This document shows positions 1-8,058 of a DNA stretch of 64,000 nt, piece by piece (the stretch's first letter is position 1; the number at the start of each line of letters is the position of its first letter). The notes under the pieces were generated by a model that searched no databases, was not told the DNA's origin, and was given only the letters and a program-made list of their open reading frames with translations. The position numbers and the translations under genes were made by a program. Source of the stretch: Gracilibacillus ureilyticus (GTDB taxonomy: Bacteria > Bacillota > Bacilli > Bacillales > Amphibacillaceae); assembly GCF_900111195.1 (NCBI RefSeq), contig NZ_FOGL01000006.1, forward strand, positions 1-64,000. Direction: 5' to 3'.

Positions 1-518
1 CACTCGATTCAGAAAAAGGCCATTTATCGCTACATTCCTTAATCTGAACGGCGCATCCAGTGGTTAGACCTTTCGTGATGAACGACGGGTAGCAGGCTAA
101 ATAAGCAGTCCAATATGGCCGCAAGGAGGAAAAGCAATCTCCTAAAAAAGTTCTGTCCCTATCATTGTCCAATGGGCTAGTCTGAATGTCTATAAAAAAA
201 TGACGGAGTCATAAAATGGGGCATCCCCCACCCTCCGCCATTTCACATATTTTATTTTTGGGTATCTTAAATAAGCATATGATCAGAATCATCTGCGTAA
301 AAGCAATCTATACAACATGTTAGTCACGCTTCCCCCACCCACTGGTGAAGCAAAACGAAAAAGATGTGAATGAGGAAGCAATGACTTTCTCATTACTTAA
401 AAACTTACTAATTAATAACATTTCGCGAAATGCGAAGAGGGCCTTCAAGGGGATCCGGATCCAACTGGAAATTCCTCTAAAATGAGCTCTTAAACATATT
501 ATACGAGGATGGATTACT
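1..518. other. Gene-free leading segment
   Basis: No convincing coding region is seen before the germination-protein gene. The segment holds one hairpin (about 199-234) and otherwise unassigned sequence. The first 190 bases are richer in GC than the rest and contain a short GGAGG...CTCC inverted repeat near 124-148. I could not assign them to an RNA family or mobile element. Confidence 0.5.
196..234 (-). terminator. Hairpin, terminator-like on the minus strand
   Basis: The arms ATGACGGAG and CTCCGCCAT pair with one mismatch and enclose a smaller GGGG/CCCC hairpin. Read on the minus strand the stem is followed by a run of seven T. No minus-strand gene is seen ending here, so the gene it serves is unclear; on the plus strand it could close a gene lying before the window. 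Confidence 0.4.
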
Positions 519-1628
519 ATGAAATCAATCGTGGAAGAAAAAAAGCTGGTTTCACCATATTTACTATTTTTCCTTATGCACTCCACTCAAACAGGAGTGG
601 GTGTATTAAAATTTCAATCACATATAATTGAGGGAGCAGGTCGAGATTCATGGATTTCTGTTTTTGCATTTGGTTTAATGCTTCACATAATTTTCTTTAT
701 GATCGTATTTATTTTAAAACAGTCAGATTCAGGTGATATCCTGTCATTTCATAAGGAAGTTTTCGGGAAAATAATTGGTGGACTTCTTAATCTTGTACTG
801 GCATGTTACTTTTCATTTGCAAGTCTCTTTACTTTACATTCTTATATTGATATTCTTCAACTTTGGGTTTTTGATGGGATACATAGTTGGGAGTTCTCGT
901 TACTTTTCTCTATTATAATTTACTACATTGTATTGGGTGGCTTTAGAATTATAACAGCAATTGCATACTGGGGTGTTGTTATTCCGAGCCTCTTGCTGCT
1001 TTCTCTCGTGTATTTGCTTAATTATTCTGAAGTGTCCTATATTTTACCTTTGTTTAATTCTGAACTGAAAGACTATGTGATTTCCGCTAGAGCAACTGCA
1101 CCGACTTTTTTAGGTTTTGAAGCAGTCCTCGTATTTTTCCCGTTTATCAGGGAAAGAGAGTATTCGAGTAAATGGGGGCATTTGGCAATATTTTATACCA
1201 CAATCCTATACACTACGATCACGATCATTACCCTGATGTTTTTTTCACTTGGAAAGCTGGAACATTTAACATGGCCTACATTAACAATGATAAAAATTAT
1301 CCAGTTTCCTTTTCTCGAGCGATTTGAGTTTATATTTATCTTTACATGGCTATTGGTAGTTATGCCTGTCATTTGTATCTATTTATGGTCAGCAATCCGG
1401 TCTGTAAAAATGACATTTCCGAAAGTTAAGCAGAGTTTTGTATTAATTGGTTTACTTATTGTTTTCCATTTTGTGAACAGTGAGTTAATAGAAATGCATT
1501 TTTCCTACATAATGGCACAAATCATTGGGACCAGCGGGCTCGTTCTGCTGCTTTGTTATATTCCGCTTCTTTTTTTAATTGCTCTTGTAAAGAAAAAAAT
1601 GAAAAACAGGGCCACAGATCTTACGTGA
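519..1628 (+). CDS. GerAB/Spore_permease family germination protein
   Basis: This 369-residue protein is almost entirely hydrophobic, with about ten membrane helices, and matches the APC-type spore germination permeases (GerAB, YndE) that sit in the spore inner membrane and take part in germinant sensing. Typical family features are the N-terminal segment with SPYLLFFLMHSTQTGVGVL (residues 12-30) and the conserved length near 365. A GAGG ribosome site precedes the ATG. Germination permeases are normally encoded with a GerAA subunit and a GerAC lipoprotein; neither is next to this gene, so it is an orphan or pairs with subunits encoded elsewhere. The substrate cannot be told from sequence. The next gene, a methyltransferase, follows after 30 bases and may be cotranscribed. 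Confidence 0.85.
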   Translation: MKSIVEEKKLVSPYLLFFLMHSTQTGVGVLKFQSHIIEGAGRDSWISVFAFGLMLHIIFFMIVFILKQSDSGDILSFHKEVFGKIIGGLLNLVLACYFSFASLFTLHSYIDILQLWVFDGIHSWEFSLLFSIIIYYIVLGGFRIITAIAYWGVVIPSLLLLSLVYLLNYSEVSYILPLFNSELKDYVISARATAPTFLGFEAVLVFFPFIREREYSSKWGHLAIFYTTILYTTITIITLMFFSLGKLEHLTWPTLTMIKIIQFPFLERFEFIFIFTWLLVVMPVICIYLWSAIRSVKMTFPKVKQSFVLIGLLIVFHFVNSELIEMHFSYIMAQIIGTSGLVLLLCYIPLLFLIALVKKKMKNRATDLT

Positions 1629-1658
1629 GATTTATACTAATATACAGGGGGGTGAATA

Positions 1659-2255
1659 ATGGGAAATAATATATTTGAAAAAATGGCCAAAAGATATGAT
1701 ACAGAAGAAAGAATGGAATTAGCTAAAATTATTGTGAAGGAGGTAAGGCCAGAATTACTTAACAGCGCATCGAAGTCTCTAATTGATTATGGCAGCGGAA
1801 CAGGACTAATTAGTTTAGAATTAACTGATTTAGTAGAAACTGTCCTTCTGGTGGATTCCTCAAAGGAAATGCTGGAGGTGGCCAAAGCAAAAATTTCGCA
1901 AAAAGGTATTGCTAATTCTAGAGTCTTATATTCAGATTTTACTCAACAGAAACCAGAACTTAAAGGAGACATTGTCTTAATGTCGCTAGTCCTTCTCCAT
2001 ATCCCTGATCCTAAGGGAATATTGGAAATATTGTACAATGTACTGAATAAAGACGGTAAATTAATAATCATCGATTTTAATAAAAATGATAAAATTTCAC
2101 ATCCGAAAGTTCATAATGGTTTTTCGCATGAACAACTGAGAAAAATTTTATCCGAAGTTGGACTTGAAACTATTGATTTGAAAACATTTTATCATGGTGA
2201 ACAAATTTTTATGAATCAGGATGCCTCGCTGTTTATTTGCACAAGTATAAAATGA
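1659..2255 (+). CDS. Class I SAM-dependent methyltransferase
   Basis: The 198-residue protein has a Rossmann-type methyltransferase fold. Motif I is LIDYGSGTGLISLEL (about residues 42-56), the acidic residue at the end of strand 2 lies in LLVDSSKEML, and the post-motif region IVLMSLVLLHIPDP matches the Methyltransf_11/25 families. It would transfer a methyl group from S-adenosylmethionine to an unknown small substrate in the cytoplasm. An AGGGGGGTG ribosome site lies just before the ATG. A bidirectional hairpin follows the gene. The substrate cannot be inferred from the neighbours. Confidence 0.85.
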   Translation: MGNNIFEKMAKRYDTEERMELAKIIVKEVRPELLNSASKSLIDYGSGTGLISLELTDLVETVLLVDSSKEMLEVAKAKISQKGIANSRVLYSDFTQQKPELKGDIVLMSLVLLHIPDPKGILEILYNVLNKDGKLIIIDFNKNDKISHPKVHNGFSHEQLRKILSEVGLETIDLKTFYHGEQIFMNQDASLFICTSIK

Positions 2256-2271
2256 TAATTGGTTAGATATG

Positions 2272-2325
2272 CAAAGCCGGATAGTCCAGGTATAGATACT
2301 GACTGTCCGGCTTTGATAATTGTTT
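2272..2325. terminator. Bidirectional hairpin between convergent genes
   Basis: CAAAGCCGGATAGTC pairs with GACTGTCCGGCTTTG with one mismatch, followed by ATAATTGTTTTT. It separates the methyltransferase from the convergent chemoreceptor gene. Confidence 0.75.
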
Positions 2326-3801
2326 TTAACTGCCTTCGTTTTTGGTGATTTCTTCCAATTCATTACTTAACACATTTATTTCGTTAATTGTAACGTCCAT
2401 TGAGACAACGTCCTGGATCCAGTCTTCCATTGTAGCTGCTACTTCCTCAGTTGAAGCTGCCTGTTGTTGAGAAATACTTGAAACATTCATAATTTGATCC
2501 TGGATAGAAACGATATTAGTAGATACTTTTTCGATCATTTGTGTTTCAGTATTAACTGATTGACTAGTCTTTTGAAAGCCGTCTGTAAACTCCTCGAAAT
2601 ACACCATCACATCACCTAATATTTCATTACCTGTTTTTAAGGCTGTGTCACCTTGATTTACAGTCTGTAAAGCTTCTTCAGTTTGCTTGGAAAGATCCAT
2701 AATTATTGTGTTAATTTCATTGACAATACTTGAACTGCCTTCTGCGAGTTTTCTTACTTCATCAGCGACAACAGCAAATCCTTTTCCGTGTTCGCCGGCT
2801 CTAGCTGCTTCAATTGATGCATTTAATGCTAATAGATTTGTTTGTTCTGCAATTTGGTTAATTGCATTCAAGCTGCTGATTATATCGTTTGTTTTTCCTT
2901 GCAGTTGATTAACAATCGTCAAAGAGGTACCTACCGCATCATTAATTGTATTCATTTGATTTCCCATTTGATGTACTTTTTCAGTTCCGCCTGTGACTTT
3001 TTCCATCATAAGATTAGTGTTTTCTAACACGTTTTCAGATGCCTTTTTCGTTTCATTCATTTGGCTTGCAATATCATTTATACTTTCGCTGACACTGCTA
3101 ATACTTTCTGCTTGATGTTGTATTCCCTTTGCCATATCCTGTACTGTGGAATTCACGTTTTCTATTTTATTCTTATTAGATTCGAGATTTCCTGAAAATA
3201 CATTAATGCTGTTATTTAATATGGTGGAACCTTCTTTCACTTTGTTAAGTGTTATATTAATAACATCTACTAACCCTAATGCTTCTTTAGCTTTGTTTTG
3301 TGATTCTGTGATAAGATTTGATCCCCACTTGTTTACAAAGTAATGACTGGCCAAGATCCCATTTACATTAATGAAAACAAGAAGAAATAAAGTGATACGT
3401 ACAGCTTCACCTAATACTGCGTGAGGGTTGATGATATACACTGTAATTAGAGCGATATTTACTAGTATTCCATGAATAAAAACTAACTTCTTATTAAAAT
3501 ACATGGAAACAACGGCAAGAGATAAGAGTAATCCATAGGCTCCATTAAATTCCATGCCGGGAGTCAAGAAATGCATGATGGCAATTAAAACAATAAGAAC
3601 AGCATAGCATAATCCTTTGATATTGCTATTAATTCTGGTGAAATAAAATGCTGTTACAACGACCCCAGTTACAATGACTGGAACTGATTCTTTTAAACCT
3701 GCTATAAAACCAAATTTTACAAAAGCCAATATCATAGTTAACAAAATAATTGAATATATAATCATCGTAGTAACTTTATCGGCATTTTTCTGGTGATTCA
3801 T
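2326..3801 (-). CDS. Methyl-accepting chemotaxis protein with multi-helix membrane N-terminus
   Basis: This 491-residue receptor has a C-terminal cytoplasmic signalling domain with the invariant hairpin tip around [20 protein letters not shown] and [16 protein letters not shown], where CheA and CheW bind. The N-terminal 180 residues are about six membrane helices with very short loops, so there is no extracytoplasmic ligand domain of the usual type and no obvious HAMP domain; sensing is probably within the membrane. The start at 3801 is chosen because GGAGG stands eight bases upstream; an upstream in-frame ATG at 3852 has no such site. A sigma-D-like promoter lies about 40-70 bases upstream, as is usual for motility genes. 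The ligand is unknown. Confidence 0.9.
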   Translation of the reverse strand: MNHQKNADKVTTMIIYSIILLTMILAFVKFGFIAGLKESVPVIVTGVVVTAFYFTRINSNIKGLCYAVLIVLIAIMHFLTPGMEFNGAYGLLLSLAVVSMYFNKKLVFIHGILVNIALITVYIINPHAVLGEAVRITLFLLVFINVNGILASHYFVNKWGSNLITESQNKAKEALGLVDVINITLNKVKEGSTILNNSINVFSGNLESNKNKIENVNSTVQDMAKGIQHQAESISSVSESINDIASQMNETKKASENVLENTNLMMEKVTGGTEKVHQMGNQMNTINDAVGTSLTIVNQLQGKTNDIISSLNAINQIAEQTNLLALNASIEAARAGEHGKGFAVVADEVRKLAEGSSSIVNEINTIIMDLSKQTEEALQTVNQGDTALKTGNEILGDVMVYFEEFTDGFQKTSQSVNTETQMIEKVSTNIVSIQDQIMNVSSISQQQAASTEEVAATMEDWIQDVVSMDVTINEINVLSNELEEITKNEGS

Positions 3802-3842
3802 GGTGTGTCGCCTCCATTTATTTTTCTTTCTATATATTTTTA

Positions 3843-3869
3843 ATATCGTCAATATTCGACGAAGATGTA
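3843..3869 (-). promoter_or_regulatory. Sigma-D-like promoter for the chemoreceptor gene
   Basis: On the minus strand TACA is followed after 15 bases by GACGATAT, close to the Bacillus sigma-D consensus TAAA-N15-GCCGATAT. It stands 42 bases before the chemoreceptor start. The match is imperfect in both boxes. Confidence 0.5.
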
Positions 3870-3983
3870 GTGTCTTTTTTTATGGACCGTGCTGTTTCTT
3901 TTTTCTTAATTGCCCTCCATTTATTAAATCCAACATCTGGTATCATTTCAATGACATAAATCAATATATTGTGATTTGAATTG

Positions 3984-3992
3984 TGATATAAT
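3984..3992 (+). promoter_or_regulatory. Extended -10 promoter before the deoxynucleoside kinase
   Basis: TGATATAAT is a perfect extended -10 box. No good -35 box lies 17 bases upstream. It would give a leader of roughly 140 bases before the start chosen for the kinase. The remainder of the 3802-4137 gap shows nothing else clear. Confidence 0.5.
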
Positions 3993-4137
3993 GAGTAGGC
4001 TGCTTATCCATAAGGATCTAGTAAGAATAAAACATCTGAGGATAGTTACAGTTTTTCTAAAGGAGATAAGTATGATGGGAAGCTTTTATGCTGATTGCTT
4101 AAAATTGTTAAAAAAAACCGAAGGAGAAGAATTAAAC

Positions 4138-4758
4138 ATGATAACAATAGATGGGGTTGTAGGGGCAGGTAAGACAACATTAATGGACATAATTGTAAAA
4201 GAATTAGGGTATACACCTTTTGAAGAGCCTGTGGTCAATAACCCGATTTTAGATAAATTTTACTATGATCGTGAACGTTACAGTTTTCCGTTACAGGTTT
4301 TCTTCCTGAATGAACGGTTCAATCATATTAAAAATGCCAGTAAAATCCCCAAAGCAGTATTAGATCGTTCTATTTACGGTGATGTAATCTTTGCTAAAAT
4401 GCTAAAAGATGGGGGAGAAATGTCTGAAGAAGAATTCGATATTTATTTAAATTTGTTTAAAAATATGATGGAACATTGTCAGCCTCCAACATTAATGATT
4501 TACTTGGAAGTTTCGCTTGAAGAAGCAGTTCGACGTATCAATAACCGTGGAAGAAGCTATGAGATGGATACAGAAATTTCCTATTGGGAGAGACTAAACA
4601 AAGAGTATGAAGAATATTTTGATGCATATAGTGCTTCTCCGTTATTAAAAATAAATGTTGATAAGCTTGATTTTGAGAAGAACCCTGCAGATCGTGAATA
4701 TATTATATCGCTCATTAAAAATAAATTAGATTCGCTTCAGTTAAAAGAAGTCAGGTAA
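4138..4758 (+). CDS. Deoxynucleoside kinase (dGK/dCK family)
   Basis: The 206-residue protein phosphorylates a deoxynucleoside with ATP in the salvage of DNA precursors. It has the P-loop GVVGAGKTT (residues 6-14), the EEP substrate motif (29-31), the DRS motif (76-78) and an arginine-rich lid near INNRGRSYE. The length equals that of the Bacillus deoxyguanosine and deoxyadenosine/deoxycytidine kinases. Which nucleoside it prefers cannot be judged. The ATG at 4138 (AAGGAG 12 bases upstream) gives the family's usual N-terminus; an in-frame ATG at 4072 with a better spaced AAGGAGAT site would add 22 residues and cannot be excluded. It is a single gene closed by a terminator. Confidence 0.85.
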   Translation: MITIDGVVGAGKTTLMDIIVKELGYTPFEEPVVNNPILDKFYYDRERYSFPLQVFFLNERFNHIKNASKIPKAVLDRSIYGDVIFAKMLKDGGEMSEEEFDIYLNLFKNMMEHCQPPTLMIYLEVSLEEAVRRINNRGRSYEMDTEISYWERLNKEYEEYFDAYSASPLLKINVDKLDFEKNPADREYIISLIKNKLDSLQLKEVR

Positions 4759-4814
4759 GCATTAGTCAAACTTACAAGGACGTATAGTTGTACGATCAAT
4801 ATCGTATGAATTCT

Positions 4815-4858
4815 GGAGATGGTTTTCTGCTTAATGCAGGTAACCATCTCTATTTTAT
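4815..4858 (+). terminator. Rho-independent terminator after the kinase
   Basis: GAGATGGTT pairs with AACCATCTC around an inner CTGC/GCAG hairpin and is followed by TATTTTATT. The rest of the 4759-5080 gap is AT-rich; it contains a weak half-match (4979-4996) to the operator described at the LacI gene. Confidence 0.75.
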
Positions 4859-5080
4859 TAGAGAAATAAATAATAGCGGGAACGACCGGAGAACTAGATT
4901 TGACCATCGATAAATAGTACAATGATTAATAATTATTAAGTTATCCACGCTTCGACTAAATAAAGAGATGTAGTAAAAAATGTGATCGATTCGGATGAAC
5001 TTATAGAGGAAAATAACAAGATTACAAGAGCAATACGGTAGCTTTATCAAAAATCTTATCTTATTGGAGGATTGATAGAT

Positions 5081-5815
5081 ATGCATTGGCTTCACGTCCA
5101 TTTCCATTCAGAGACCCTGGGAATGCCAGTCCAGATGGAAGTGTTGTTGCCTGAGAGCCCCATACTGACTGATAAAGATTACCCAGTTCTGTATTTGCTT
5201 CATGATATGGGAGATGGCCACACCTCATGGTTAAGAAAGACTAACATTGAAACACATATAGAAGAACTTTCCATGGCAGTTGTTATGCCAATGGGCCATT
5301 TAGGGTATTATACGGATATGTTTTCTGGTAAAAAGTATTTCAGCTTTATAACCGAGGAATTACCTGCTATTTGTGAAAGAATGTTTCCGCTTTCGGAGGA
5401 ACGCATAATTGCCGGAAACGGGATTGGAGGATACGGTGCGTTGAAAGCTGGCTTGTTGGCCTTTGATAAATTTAAAAAAGCAGCCTCTTTCTCTGCTCCA
5501 ATTGATATTGACAGCATCTCCCGGCGGCTCACTCAGGATCAATCATTGGATATCTTTGGATTAAACGATGATCTGAAGGGAACAGAACATGATCTTTATG
5601 CAGTTGAAGTTCTGTCTTCACGGACACAATTCTATCTTTCCTGTGACGTGGATGATTACAGGAAAGATAACCGGTTGTTTGCGGAATATTTACAAAGATC
5701 CGGCCTATCCTGTTCCATAAGAGAAATTCAGCAATTTCCCGATAAGTGGAAGAACTTGGATCGCTCATTAAGTGAATTCATCATATGGTTGTCTGAGAAA
5801 AAGGGGGTTAAATGA
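5081..5815 (+). CDS. Esterase-family protein lacking catalytic Ser and His (probable pseudoenzyme)
   Basis: The 244-residue protein has the alpha/beta-hydrolase fold of the esterase D / tributyrin esterase group (Esterase, PF00756) and aligns along its length with the next gene product. In the nucleophile elbow, where the family has G-x-S-x-G-G-Y-G, it reads GNGIGGYGA (residues 112-120), so the catalytic serine is a glycine. Where its neighbour has the catalytic histidine in YGHTWDFW, it has FPDKWKNL. The aspartate region (CDVDDY) is kept. It is therefore unlikely to hydrolyse esters and may bind a ligand or form a heteromer with the active partner. GGAGG lies ten bases before the ATG at 5081; a TTG at 5072 is too close to it. 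The two genes abut without a gap. Confidence 0.75.
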   Translation: MHWLHVHFHSETLGMPVQMEVLLPESPILTDKDYPVLYLLHDMGDGHTSWLRKTNIETHIEELSMAVVMPMGHLGYYTDMFSGKKYFSFITEELPAICERMFPLSEERIIAGNGIGGYGALKAGLLAFDKFKKAASFSAPIDIDSISRRLTQDQSLDIFGLNDDLKGTEHDLYAVEVLSSRTQFYLSCDVDDYRKDNRLFAEYLQRSGLSCSIREIQQFPDKWKNLDRSLSEFIIWLSEKKGVK

Positions 5816-6610
5816 ATGGCTCTAATAGAAACCTTTGTTCATTCGAATGTATTAGGGATGGAGATGCCGGTAAACATAATTTTACCACAGGAAAAGCAAC
5901 CTTACAGACGAAACAATAAGAGGAAAGTATTATGGTTACTCCATGGCGGTTCAGGGGATGAGTCCGCATGGCTCCGTATGACCAATATAGAACGATATGC
6001 GAATGATTATGATATCGCTGTCATTACTCCAGGTGGGTTAAACTCTTGTTTTACTAATATGGAACATGGAGGGAAATTCTTTACATATCTGACTGAGGAA
6101 TTGCCATTCATTCTTCGTCAAATTTTCCCGCTTCTTTCGCCAAAACGTGAAGATAATTATATTGCAGGGTTTTCTAACGGGGGATACGGGTGTTTAAGAA
6201 ACGGCCTTGCCCGGCCTGATATATATTCGGCAATTGGTGCTTTTTCAGCTGGTGACAAGTCTGATGTTTCTTTTGAAAATGATGGCAGTAAAAAAGCAAG
6301 GGGGAGAATAGAGGTATTTGGTGATGGTGAGATTAAAGGAACTAACCATGACCTCAAGTTTCTGGCAATGAAAGCAATCGAGACAGGTCAGCCTCTGCCT
6401 AAAATCTACCATGCATGCGGCAGCCTCGATCCATGGCTGGACTTAAACGAAATACTTTGTTCCTTCTTTCGGAAGCAAGGAGTTTATGACTATACTTATC
6501 ACTTAGCGGAAGGTTACGGACATACATGGGATTTCTGGGATAAGGAAATAGTCAATTTCCTGGAATTCCTACAACTTTGTAGAGGTAATACAAGTTATAT
6601 CGGGTTATAA
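5816..6610 (+). CDS. Esterase family protein (tributyrin/acetyl esterase-like)
   Basis: This 264-residue alpha/beta-hydrolase probably removes acetyl or other short acyl groups from sugars or other small esters. The nucleophile elbow GFSNGGYG (residues 118-125) contains Ser120, the acid is probably in GSLDPW, and the histidine is His236 in YGHTWDFW. LLHGGSGDESAW (41-52) provides the oxyanion region. There is no signal peptide, so it should act in the cytoplasm. Its ATG follows the stop codon of the upstream paralogue directly, with AAGGGGG as ribosome site inside that gene. The LacI gene and sugar importer downstream suggest that its substrate is an esterified carbohydrate; this is an inference from context. 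Confidence 0.8.
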   Translation: MALIETFVHSNVLGMEMPVNIILPQEKQPYRRNNKRKVLWLLHGGSGDESAWLRMTNIERYANDYDIAVITPGGLNSCFTNMEHGGKFFTYLTEELPFILRQIFPLLSPKREDNYIAGFSNGGYGCLRNGLARPDIYSAIGAFSAGDKSDVSFENDGSKKARGRIEVFGDGEIKGTNHDLKFLAMKAIETGQPLPKIYHACGSLDPWLDLNEILCSFFRKQGVYDYTYHLAEGYGHTWDFWDKEIVNFLEFLQLCRGNTSYIGL

Positions 6611-6757
6611 ACAAAAACAGAAGAATGGACTGATCACACTTATCACAGCACTTAACACCCGGTGTATTTACTGAAATAGTATTATAACAGTTTGAATCTG
6701 TTGTGCTGGAGAGTATCTCGTAAATCTTCCATTAAACTAGAATATAATGCAATAGAC

Positions 6758-6775
6758 AATGTAATGGATTACATT
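6758..6775. promoter_or_regulatory. Perfect palindromic operator upstream of the LacI gene
   Basis: AATGTAATGGATTACATT is a perfect inverted repeat (8-bp arms, 2-bp centre). It lies ten bases after a TATAAT (6743-6748) and 25 bases before the lacI-type ATG, the position expected for autoregulation by a LacI-family repressor. A similar half-site stands at the importer promoter (8000-8007). Confidence 0.65.
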
Positions 6776-6800
6776 AAGGATAGCAGAAAGGGGAACTAGC

Positions 6801-7784
6801 ATGCCAACCATTCAGGATGTTGCACGAAAAGCAGGCGTATCAGTGGCAACTGTTTCTCGTGTATTAAATAATCCTTCAGCAGTTGCTGAAAAAACGAGAT
6901 TGCAAGTACAGAGAGTGATGGAGGAAATTGATTATGCCCCAAGTATACTTGGCCGCAATTTACGTACATCAGAAAGCAGAATGTTTATTGTCCTATTGCC
7001 TATGATCTCTAACCCGTTCTATGTCAATATCGTAGAGGGAATAGAAGAGACCGCAATAGAAAATGGCTACAATATCTTGCTCTGTCAAACACACTCTAAA
7101 CCTGAGCGGCAAAATGTATATTTTGAATTATTACGAAATCGTTTAGCCGACGGTGTCATTTCAATGGATCCGACATTAAATAAAGAAAAGTTAATTCATT
7201 TAGCAAAGCAGTTTCCAATTGTTCATTGCAGTGAATATGATAAAGATAAGAGTCTATCCTATGTAACAATTGATAGTGAGCTTGCAGCATATCAGATGAC
7301 TAGATACTTATTGAAACAGGGCCATACACGAATTGCCCTCATTAATGCTGACGAAAAATTTCTGTATGCAAGAGAACGAAAAAGAGGATATCTAAGGGCG
7401 TTGGAAGAGTATAAAATAGATTATGATGAGAGCTGGATATTAACCGCAAGAGATGTATCATTTGATGCAGGACAGCAAAGTATGAGATCGTTATTGCAAC
7501 GGAATCAGAAATTCACTGCTATCTTTGCTGTATCCGACGTATTGGCTATTGGGGCTTTAAAAGAACTGAATATAAAGGGTATTCGTGTACCTGAAGAGAT
7601 GGCAATTGCTGGATTTGATAAAATAGATTTCAGCAATATGACATATCCTTCTTTAACAACGATTTCTCAACCAATGTATAAAATGGGGTGCACAGCTGTA
7701 GAAATGTTAATAAAAAAAACCCGTGGTGAGAAAGTGGATGATGTTATTCTGGAACACGAACTGATCATCCGTGAATCTACGTAA
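6801..7784 (+). CDS. LacI-family transcriptional regulator
   Basis: The 327-residue protein has the N-terminal LacI helix-turn-helix and hinge (TIQDVARKAGVSVATVSRVL, residues 3-22) followed by a periplasmic-binding-protein-like effector domain. It probably represses, in a sugar-dependent way, its own gene and the adjacent ABC importer. Two operator-type sequences support this: a perfect palindrome before its own start and a related site overlapping the transcription start of the solute-binding-protein gene. The ribosome site is AAAGGGG. The effector is unknown; the esterase, dehydrogenase and kinase genes nearby point to a sugar or sugar derivative. Confidence 0.9.
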   Translation: MPTIQDVARKAGVSVATVSRVLNNPSAVAEKTRLQVQRVMEEIDYAPSILGRNLRTSESRMFIVLLPMISNPFYVNIVEGIEETAIENGYNILLCQTHSKPERQNVYFELLRNRLADGVISMDPTLNKEKLIHLAKQFPIVHCSEYDKDKSLSYVTIDSELAAYQMTRYLLKQGHTRIALINADEKFLYARERKRGYLRALEEYKIDYDESWILTARDVSFDAGQQSMRSLLQRNQKFTAIFAVSDVLAIGALKELNIKGIRVPEEMAIAGFDKIDFSNMTYPSLTTISQPMYKMGCTAVEMLIKKTRGEKVDDVILEHELIIREST

Positions 7785-7811
7785 TTTCATGGTATAAGTT
7801 ATTCTTTAGTC

Positions 7812-7848
7812 TTCACCTTAATAATAAATAGTTAAGGTGAATTTTTTT
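7812..7848 (+). terminator. Rho-independent terminator after the LacI gene
   Basis: TTCACCTTAA and TTAAGGTGAA form a perfect 10-bp stem with a 10-base loop, followed by seven T. Confidence 0.9.
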
Positions 7849-7967
7849 CCGTTGGCAGAATAAAATCATAATAAGAAACTAAATGAATGAGAACATCAAA
7901 ACACGTTTTTATTAAGTGCAGATACTATCCTGAATATCTGCTGTAATCGGGGATGATAAAAAAGTGT

Positions 7968-7995
7968 TTGACATGTATTTGGAATTTGTTATAAT
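7968..7995 (+). promoter_or_regulatory. Consensus sigma-A promoter of the sugar importer operon
   Basis: TTGACA and TATAAT are separated by 16 bases. This is one of the strongest promoters in the window and drives the solute-binding-protein gene starting at 8059. Operator-type sites lie directly downstream. Confidence 0.85.
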
Positions 7996-8001
7996 CATAA
8001 A

Positions 8002-8036
8002 TGTAATCGATTTCATCTAAAGTGGAATCGATCAAA
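8002..8036. promoter_or_regulatory. Tandem cre / LacI-type operator sites
   Basis: TGTAATCGATTTCA (8002-8015) matches every fixed position of the Bacillus cre consensus TGNAANCGNTNNCA. TGGAATCGATCAAA (8023-8036) matches with one mismatch. Both lie just after the -10 box, where a bound CcpA or LacI-family repressor would block transcription. The first also shares its left half AATGTAAT with the palindrome upstream of the LacI gene, so it may be bound by the local regulator, by CcpA, or by both. Confidence 0.65.
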
Positions 8037-8058
8037 AAATATAAATGGGGGTTCTGTT

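Noticed and set aside
320-586. An 88-codon minus-strand frame at the window start
   Set aside because: It overlaps the start of the germination-protein gene antisense, has no ribosome site and no recognisable protein pattern.
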